From Ectocarpus siliculosus (Eukaryota > Sar > Phaeophyceae > Ectocarpales > Ectocarpaceae), in assembly GCA_000310025.1 (NCBI GenBank), contig FN649739.1:1026909-1047315 (forward strand): DNA of 20,407 nucleotides. The letters run 5' to 3'. Position numbers and translations under genes: made by a program. Below the pieces are notes generated by a model. The model saw nothing but the letters and a program-made list of their open reading frames with translations, had not been told where the DNA came from and searched no databases. Positions 18,501 through 20,407 of this stretch are shown here, piece by piece (position 1 is the stretch's first letter; each line of letters begins with the position of its first letter).

Positions 18501-19565
18501 TACGCTGGTGCTTCGAAGAGTGAAATCTTGCCGCCTGCAATAAATGGACCGGAAAGTTCACACACACGCACACCCAGTAAGCGTGTTTGCGCGTTTCATC
18601 CCGCTCTAAGACTGATGTATCTTCATCGGCCAGCCGGTTAGCGCGCGGTCTATGCTTTCGCACTGTCATGTCGAGGCAAAGCTCCCCTCCCTCCCGTTTT
18701 TTTGCGTTTTCCTGAGCGTTGAGCCCTGTAGTCGGCTGTTTTTTTGTTTTTTTTTCTGCCGGTGATGATCTTTACAATCCTACTCTGAATCCCCTGGGTC
18801 GGGAGGAAAGGTGCCGGTTGGCGATACGATAAATTGGAGGAGTGGGAAACGGGCAGTGCTGCAGTTGCTGTCTTGAGGGGCCAAAATGGCTCCTCTGTTG
18901 ACTTGACACAAGGCTCTGCTCCTCCCCCGCTCTTACAACGCATATGCCGGCCGGTTCCTTTTCTCCGGCTATAACAAACAGTGGCACATGAAAAGGACAA
19001 CCATTACACACTTTTTTCTGAGGCAATTTCGATTATTTATTTTTTTTGTGCGTTCTATTCTGGATGTGTACATACATTCGCCATGACCTTGGGCACGTCT
19101 CCGTGTGACGCTATGTACTTTCAACGGCAGCTCCCTTTTTTGTTTTCTTTCGTCATTGCTGGGAGAGGCGCTACTGCTATTTCCTTTTGTATCCCTCTCG
19201 TCTCAGCCTTTTTTTGACCGGCACTGCTATTTCAGCATCGTCAATTCCGTTCTTTTTTGTCTTGGTTCCCCAATTTCGTGGTTGGTGTCTCACTTTCTGA
19301 CCTCGTACCCCCCCCCCCCCTTCCCCGGGCGCGGGTCCCCCACCGTGGTCCTATCTTCGCTGTTCGCACACCCATGCAGGGGCGGACCGAGGCTTGCAAG
19401 GTTCTCATCGCCAAGGGCAACGACGTGAACGCCATGGCTAACTCCGGGGGCACCTCCCTCATGTTCGCCGCCGGCGCGGGGCACACGGAGGCCGCCGAGG
19501 TCTTGATCGCCGCGGGGGCCGACGTTAACGCCAAGCTAGAGGCGAAGCCCGAGTTCCTTGAGCAG
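3422..19565 (+). CDS. Secreted ankyrin-repeat protein, multi-exon, 3' end missing
   Basis: Spliced gene whose exons are listed separately. From 7934 onward nine exons join with no phase conflict: 0-0, 0-2, 2-0, 0-0, 0-1, 1-0, 0-0, 0-0, 0-0, giving 459 codons. With exon 1 (42 codons plus one base) and the tentative exon at 6375, the partial protein is about 518 residues. Order: signal peptide, Cys-rich linker, a two-cysteine module, then eleven ankyrin repeats in the pattern G-x-TALM-xx-A-xx-GH-xx-VVK-LL-xx-GADVNA. Ankyrin repeats bind partner proteins. Because of the signal peptide the protein probably enters the secretory pathway and acts outside the cell or in its endomembranes, but its partner is unknown. 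All exons use GT-AG borders and mostly G/C third positions. The last visible exon ends at a donor (19566), so more exons must lie beyond the contig. The architecture is well supported; the function is not. Confidence 0.85.
3920..3962. repeat. CAG-rich microsatellite
   Basis: Interrupted CAG/GAG run ending in eight or more perfect CAG units just before AGCTCG. It lies in the long first intron with no coding role seen. Its reverse complement gives the alanine or serine runs seen in shadow frames. Confidence 0.9.
4991..5015. repeat. Short telomere-like CCCTAA stretch
   Basis: The stretch reads GCCCTAGCCCTAACCCTTAA followed by C5, i.e. three or four imperfect CCCTAA units. CCCTAA/TTAGGG is the common telomere unit in stramenopiles. 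It is short and sits inside a gene, so it is either a chance C-rich run or a repair scar, not a chromosome end. Confidence 0.4.
5367..6243. mobile_element. Candidate non-autonomous DNA element with inverted ends
   Basis: A 16-base sequence at 5367-5382 (CCCTGACCGATCAGGC) recurs as an exact reverse complement at 6228-6243. The motif CTCAGGCA and close variants are repeated near the right end (6134, 6162, 6175, 6218), and the reverse complement TGCCTGAG occurs near the left end (5440), so similarity extends inward as scattered subterminal motifs. This is the layout of a small transposon-derived element. There is no transposase; the minus-strand frame at 5253-5531 crosses the left end and matches nothing I recognise. 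No clear target-site duplication was seen. The core 16-mer is itself nearly palindromic, which weakens the case. Confidence 0.35.
6375..6424 (+). CDS. Tentative small exon linking signal peptide to Cys-rich part
   Basis: A 50-base segment between an acceptor (CTAATCTGCAG) and a donor (GGG|GTGAGC). It is open in exactly the frame needed: phase 1 in from exon 1 and phase 0 out to 7934. It would encode VYRKGYNLRYQHCTRGG, adding one cysteine ahead of the next Cys-rich exon. Against it: third positions are only about half G/C, unlike the secure exons, and short segments with passable splice sites are common by chance. It is the only candidate I found that resolves the phase conflict. Confidence 0.25.
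6425..7933 (+). other. Intron sequence, no exon seen
   Basis: Mixed composition. It includes a C10 run near 6871, TGC/GTT-rich sequence at about 7036-7085 and a GCT microsatellite at about 7890-7916. The minus-strand frames between 7164 and 7776 look random in composition and lack paired splice sites. A 33-base segment ending at a GTGAGC donor near 7029 has the wrong phase to connect exon 1 to 7934. Confidence 0.45.
7934..8014 (+). CDS. Ankyrin gene Cys-rich exon
   Basis: 81 bases, 27 codons, phase 0 at both ends, between GGTGACAG and the strong donor AAG|GTGAGA. It was found by asking what could precede the exon at 8332 in phase. It encodes five cysteines: a TCLDRVSC stretch (C-x4-C) followed by GACKKCCAK at the end. 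Third positions are mostly G/C. Such closely spaced cysteines fit a disulphide-bonded region behind a signal peptide. The intron that follows is 317 bases. I do not recognise the fold. An alternative acceptor at 7952 would make a shorter exon in phase 1 that joins exon 1 directly (length 2 mod 3), and that is a real alternative. Confidence 0.6.
8332..8516 (+). CDS. Ankyrin gene exon with two-cysteine module
   Basis: 185 bases between GTGTGACAG and AG|GTGAGA, phase 0 in and 2 out. The two bases left over are completed by the first base of the exon at 10329, giving Arg then FITAASDGDL, which is the start of ankyrin repeat 1. It encodes about 62 residues: AWNILGDAESGYILTEGDG, then NHNCLQRDG, then APCDSGYASLSLQF, then SKEDIALMMSPGAR. 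The CL...APCD...LQF spacing loosely recalls one repeat of a ricin-type beta-trefoil lectin (CL...C...QxW), but the tryptophan is replaced by Phe and only one unit is present, so this is a resemblance only. Strong third-position G/C bias supports coding. Confidence 0.8.
9171..9198. repeat. C28 homopolymer
   Basis: Twenty-eight consecutive C. The true length is unreliable because homopolymers of this size are often miscounted in assembly. Confidence 0.9.
9987..10113 (-). CDS. Antisense exon encoding most of a CHORD zinc domain
   Basis: Read on the minus strand, a 127-base segment lies between the acceptor GTTTCTCTCAG and the donor CAG|GTGTGG, with phase 2 in and 0 out. It encodes 42 residues with C-x4-C-x13-C-x2-H-x6-H-x7-CC, starting CVNLGCQKDF and passing SCRYHRLNPVFHD to KHWGCC. 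This spacing and the N, YH, P-x-FHD, K-x-W-x-CC positions match CHORD domains of RAR1 and CHP-1, which bind zinc and work with HSP90 and SGT1. The last part of the domain (DF..F...GC..G.H) should be in the next exon but was not found on this strand down to 8517. No upstream exon was found before the N gap. It may be an exon of a gene nested in the ankyrin intron, or a captured or dead fragment. The domain call is firm; its status as an expressed gene is unknown. Confidence 0.75.
10170..10200. repeat. GA-rich simple repeat at gap edge
   Basis: GAGAGCGAGATAGAGAGAG-type sequence runs right up to the N gap, and CTCCTCCTCCTC follows the gap. The break is therefore probably caused by a simple repeat that did not assemble. 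Confidence 0.8.
10201..10300. other. Assembly gap, 100 N
   Basis: Exactly 100 N, the conventional filler for a gap of unknown size. It lies within the ankyrin intron and next to the antisense CHORD exon, so exons of a nested gene could be hidden here. Confidence 1.
10329..10485 (+). CDS. Ankyrin exon: repeat 1 and most of repeat 2
   Basis: 157 bases, acceptor GAGAGCAG and donor AAG|GTGAGT, phase 2 in and 0 out. Repeat 1 reads FITAASDGDLSAVKTYLKDG then LDVNSQ, the usual helix-turn-helix plus the DVN hairpin. Repeat 2 begins DWDKLTALVAAASQGH then LKVVKHLLDK and is completed by GADVNAK in the next exon. An in-frame stop at 10318 shows that the exon cannot extend further left. Repeat 1 is a capping type: it lacks the TPLH/TALM start. 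Confidence 0.88.
10883..10935. repeat. Repeated TTCCCATGG units
   Basis: Four close copies of TTCCCATGG or TCC(C)ATGG in about 50 bases, several carrying the palindrome CCATGG. No function is seen. Confidence 0.6.
11087..11238 (+). repeat. Dispersed 152-base repeat, copy 1
   Basis: Starts GATCGTAAAAACTTGGCGCC and ends ATACTCTATGAGCT. It differs from copy 2 at about 3 of 152 positions by eye. Plus-strand frames of all three copies are open over the same stretch, but the shared frame simply reflects shared DNA. It contains GGTTTGAGTCTCC, which resembles a tRNA/SINE B box, but a convincing A box at the right distance is not clear. Confidence 0.9.
11706..11857 (+). repeat. Dispersed 152-base repeat, copy 2
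   Basis: Same orientation and borders as copy 1. Differences are two bases after the T-run (GAAGAAG for GAAAAGG) and one at CACC/CGCC. High identity points to recent duplication or gene conversion. Confidence 0.9.
12574..12723 (+). repeat. Dispersed 150-base repeat, copy 3
   Basis: Same orientation, preceded by a CAG microsatellite. It is more diverged than copies 1 and 2: CGCGG for CGTGG, a 2-base shortening at CCGCCCTTGGTC, and ATAGTAG for AAAGTAG. The ends are the same as in copies 1 and 2. Confidence 0.9.
12933..13028 (+). CDS. Ankyrin exon: end of repeat 2 and repeat 3
   Basis: 96 bases, 32 codons, phase 0 at both ends, acceptor ACACCGCAG and donor AAG|GTAATA. It encodes GADVNAK, closing repeat 2, then DKDEISGLMEASIMGH and VAVVKELLK of repeat 3. 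One exon is about one repeat long (33 residues) with borders at the LLK|GA position, which makes it a unit that could be added or removed without changing frame. Confidence 0.9.
13332..13361. repeat. GGGA tandem repeat
   Basis: Six or more GGGA units followed by GGAAGGGC, in the intron before the exon at 13954. Confidence 0.85.
13441..13953 (+). repeat. Tandem array of copied 3' splice sites
   Basis: The end of this intron is a diverged tandem array. A block of TTGGAACT.CCTCCC, then ACACAG or close, then GCGGGAGCAGA recurs with AG ends at 13460, 13581, 13692 and 13819, before the authentic acceptor at 13953 (CGACACAG|GCGGGGGCAGAGG). Start-to-start spacings are 121, 111, 127 and 134 bases. 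Between them lie related GTTTGATACCGTTGTCG stretches. Each copy carries a pyrimidine tract, an AG and a version of the first exon codons, so they are decoy acceptors. The authentic one is the only copy followed by ankyrin coding sequence. Confidence 0.8.
13954..14155 (+). CDS. Ankyrin exon: repeats 3 end, 4 and most of 5
   Basis: 202 bases, phase 0 in and 1 out, donor GCAG|GTGTGG. It encodes AGAEVDAE, closing repeat 3, then repeat 4 (AKSGVTALWLASGEGR, KEVLKELLKSGASANNS) and repeat 5 (RSDGITALMGAAAGGH, GEVVEMLLKA). It is followed by one base of a glycine codon finished in the next exon. The third-position G/C bias is very strong. In repeat 4, GH is replaced by GR and DVN by SANN, both common variations. 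Confidence 0.9.
14156..15682 (+). other. Intron with duplicated 3' end
   Basis: 1527 bases. From 14156 to about 15470 it is mostly AT-rich or T-rich, with a G/C-rich patch at 14640-14755. No exon is supported; the long minus-strand frame at 14804-15229 has no paired splice sites and a biased composition. The last 200 bases hold a duplicated acceptor region, entered separately. Confidence 0.6.
15482..15682 (+). repeat. Duplicated 3' splice region with one decoy acceptor
   Basis: TCTCGCACGCCAA, a variable A/C-rich stretch, then GCAGGGGCGGA occurs twice: ending with AG at 15541 (decoy) and at 15682 (used). The spacing is 141 bases. Only the second copy continues into AGTCGGCGCTAAGG and ankyrin coding sequence. 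The layout is the same as in the array before 13954, but with two copies. Confidence 0.7.
15683..15864 (+). CDS. Ankyrin exon: repeats 5 end, 6 and most of 7
   Basis: 182 bases, phase 1 in and 0 out, donor AAG|GTGCGG. The first two bases complete the glycine begun at 14155, giving LLKAGAEVGAK across the junction. Repeat 6 reads DHDDVTALMNAAESGS, LEAVEALLAKGADPGSM; repeat 7 begins STTAFTPLIVAAAGGH, LDVVK. Repeat 6 has GS in place of GH. Confidence 0.9.
15865..16515 (+). other. Intron, GTTGG-rich
   Basis: 651 bases, with long G/T-rich stretches of GTTGGTGG and TTGTGTTG type between 15866 and 16110, then T runs. No exon on either strand is supported. Confidence 0.6.
16516..16671 (+). CDS. Ankyrin exon: repeats 7 end and 8
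   Basis: 156 bases, 52 codons, phase 0 at both ends, acceptor ACAACAACAG and donor CAG|GTATGG. It encodes ALVAKGIKVDEM, closing repeat 7, and repeat 8 (HPDGVSALMYASAGGH, PEVVKLLLEGKG, then PGKADPNLKHVQ). Repeat 8 is about four residues longer than the others because of the glycine/lysine/proline insertion between LLLE and ADPN, which would lengthen the loop after the second helix. Confidence 0.9.
16672..17294 (+). other. Intron, no exon seen
   Basis: 623 bases from GTATGG to ATGTCTCAG, including a poly-C tract at about 17167-17184. No coding sequence is supported on either strand. Confidence 0.6.
17295..17426 (+). CDS. Ankyrin exon: repeat 9 and start of 10
   Basis: 132 bases, 44 codons, phase 0 at both ends, acceptor ATGTCTCAG and donor CAG|GTACGC. 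It encodes GGTALMEAATSGS, QEVVDLLLAAGADPMVR, then KDGVSPLMSAAAQ of repeat 10. The exon ends inside the first helix of repeat 10, so unlike the others this border does not fall between repeats. Confidence 0.9.
17941..18220 (+). repeat. Dispersed 280-base repeat, copy 1
   Basis: Runs from GCCAGTGATGATCTTTACAA to CTGAGGCAATCGTGAT. It has long shared blocks with copy 2, such as CAATCCTACTCTGAAT, GAGGGGCCAAAATGG and AACAGTGGCACATGAAAAGG. No terminal inverted repeat or coding sequence is seen. Confidence 0.85.
18758..19034 (+). repeat. Dispersed 280-base repeat, copy 2
   Basis: Same orientation as copy 1, about 820 bases downstream in the same intron, starting GCCGGTGATGATCTTTACAA. It is diverged by roughly a sixth of positions by eye, with small indels, so it is an older duplication than the 152-base family. 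The first 30 and last 60 bases are best conserved. Confidence 0.85.
19380..19565 (+). CDS. Ankyrin exon: repeats 10 end and 11, last in window
   Basis: 186 bases, 62 codons, phase 0 at both ends, acceptor CCCATGCAG and donor CAG|GTTCGT. It encodes GRTEACKVLIAKGNDVNAM, closing repeat 10, then repeat 11 (ANSGGTSLMFAAGAGH, TEAAEVLIAAGADVNAK), and LEAKPEFLEQ, which leaves the ankyrin pattern. It has no stop codon, and nothing resembling the next repeat appears before the contig end, so the protein is truncated by the assembly. Confidence 0.9.
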
Positions 19566-19597
19566 GTTCGTTCGGCCTGCCCGTCGCTTTGCGTTGG

Positions 19598-19653
<56 letters not shown>

Positions 19654-20014
19654 CTGCTGACCTAAACGGAACCTAGACAGAGCATTGGTTTGAGCTAGTC
19701 GCGCTTGCCCATGTACCCAAATCCGCTTCACCGTATCGTCGTGCAGCCCACGCCAGCCAGCTGGCCTAAATAGACAGTTCATGTGTTTTAGTCGCGTTTG
19801 CTCTTCTACCCAATCCACTTTGTCGTTTTCCAGCACCTATCGACTGCACTCATTGCGTACCCCCACCACATACGTGAATGCCCATGCTTTGGTTGTTTCA
19901 GCTCGTTTCTCCGGCCAGCTGGCCTAATTAGGCCATTTGTTGTTCGGGAATCAATCGTGCTTGCCTTTCGACCCAATCCACGTTTTCTCGTTTTTCGACC
20001 CTATTTTTCCTTCT
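19566..20014 (+). other. Start of last intron, with imperfect repeats
   Basis: After the donor and a GTT tract there are three loosely related stretches of the type GTCGCGTTTGC...ACCCAATCCAC (about 19698, 19790, 19956), and CCAGCTGGCCTAA occurs at about 19765 and 19915. No exon is supported. Confidence 0.5.
19597..19653. repeat. (GTT)19 microsatellite
   Basis: Nineteen perfect GTT units starting 31 bases after the donor at 19566. It is likely to vary in length. Confidence 0.95.
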
Positions 20015-20407
20015 GTCTCCCCCCCCCCCAAAACCCCCAAAAAAAAAAAAAAAAAAAAAAAACGGGTGGGGGTTCCGGTAAAGGTAAACGCGGTTAAACC
20101 CGCCAAAAAAAAGGGGAAGGGGGGGAAGAAACAAAAGGAAAAAAAGGCCAAAAGGAAAAAGGGAACCCCCCGAAGGGGGGGGGAAAAGGGGGAAAAAAAG
20201 GGGGGGGGAAAACGGCGGGGGGGAAAGGGGGGGAAAGTAAGGGGAAAAAAAAAGAAGGGGTTAACCCCCCCCCCAAAACCCGCAAAGGGAAATTTGGAAA
20301 AGGGGGGGGGGGGGGGCCCCTTGGGGGGGGGGGGGGGGAAAAAAGGTTTTTTTTTTGGAAATTTGGGAAAGGGGGGGGGGGGCGGAAAATTGGGGGGGGA
20401 AAAAAAA
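20015..20407. other. Low-quality contig end
   Basis: From a C9 run and an A-run of more than 20 bases onward, the sequence is runs of A and G with few other bases, like the mirror of the left end. It looks like poor-quality terminal sequence. No gene is supported. Confidence 0.8.

Larger units (their letters stand above)
17427..19379 (+). other. Intron with two copies of a 280-base repeat
   Basis: 1953 bases from GTACGC to CCCATGCAG. The phases on both sides match, so no exon needs to be missing. Apart from the two repeat copies it has a TA run (17495-17508), T runs and a C run (19309-19320). Nothing else is recognised. Confidence 0.6.

Overview
The window looks like nuclear DNA from a stramenopile, most likely a brown alga. 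The reasons are long GT-AG introns (about 0.3 to 2.4 kb, one apparently 4 kb), exons rich in G or C at third codon positions, many CAG/GTT microsatellites, and a long secreted ankyrin protein. The genus cannot be told from sequence alone. It appears to be a whole draft contig. About 420 bases at the left and 390 at the right are homopolymer-rich, probably low-quality sequence, and a 100-N gap lies at 10201-10300.

The main gene is on the plus strand and runs from 3422 past the right end. I rebuilt it from splice sites, reading-frame phase and protein pattern. Exon 1 (3422-3548) encodes a signal peptide, a short Cys-rich exon lies at 7934-8014, and an exon with two cysteines lies at 8332-8516. 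Seven further exons (10329-10485, 12933-13028, 13954-14155, 15683-15864, 16516-16671, 17295-17426, 19380-19565) encode eleven consecutive ankyrin repeats. From 7934 to 19565 all junction phases agree and give 459 codons with no internal stop. Exon 1 ends in phase 1 while 7934 needs phase 0, so at least one exon is missing between them; 6375-6424 fits the phases but is tentative. The 3' end of the gene is not in the window.

To the left, on the minus strand, a small two-exon gene (1615 down to 418) of low-complexity, polyQ protein is suggested by phase-compatible splice sites. It would be divergent from the ankyrin gene, with about 1.8 kb between start codons.

The most striking feature is inside the intron between 8516 and 10329. 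On the opposite strand there is a splice-bounded exon (10113 to 9987) whose Cys/His spacing matches the first part of a CHORD zinc-binding domain (RAR1/CHP-1 family). Its partner exons are not visible. Two ankyrin introns also have duplicated 3' splice regions: the one before 13954 carries four decoy acceptors in a tandem array, and the one before 15683 carries one decoy.

The introns hold three direct copies of a roughly 150-base repeat (11087, 11706, 12574), two copies of a roughly 280-base repeat (17941, 18758), an inverted-repeat-bounded segment (5367-6243) and many microsatellites. No rRNA, tRNA, CRISPR array or intact transposase gene was recognised.
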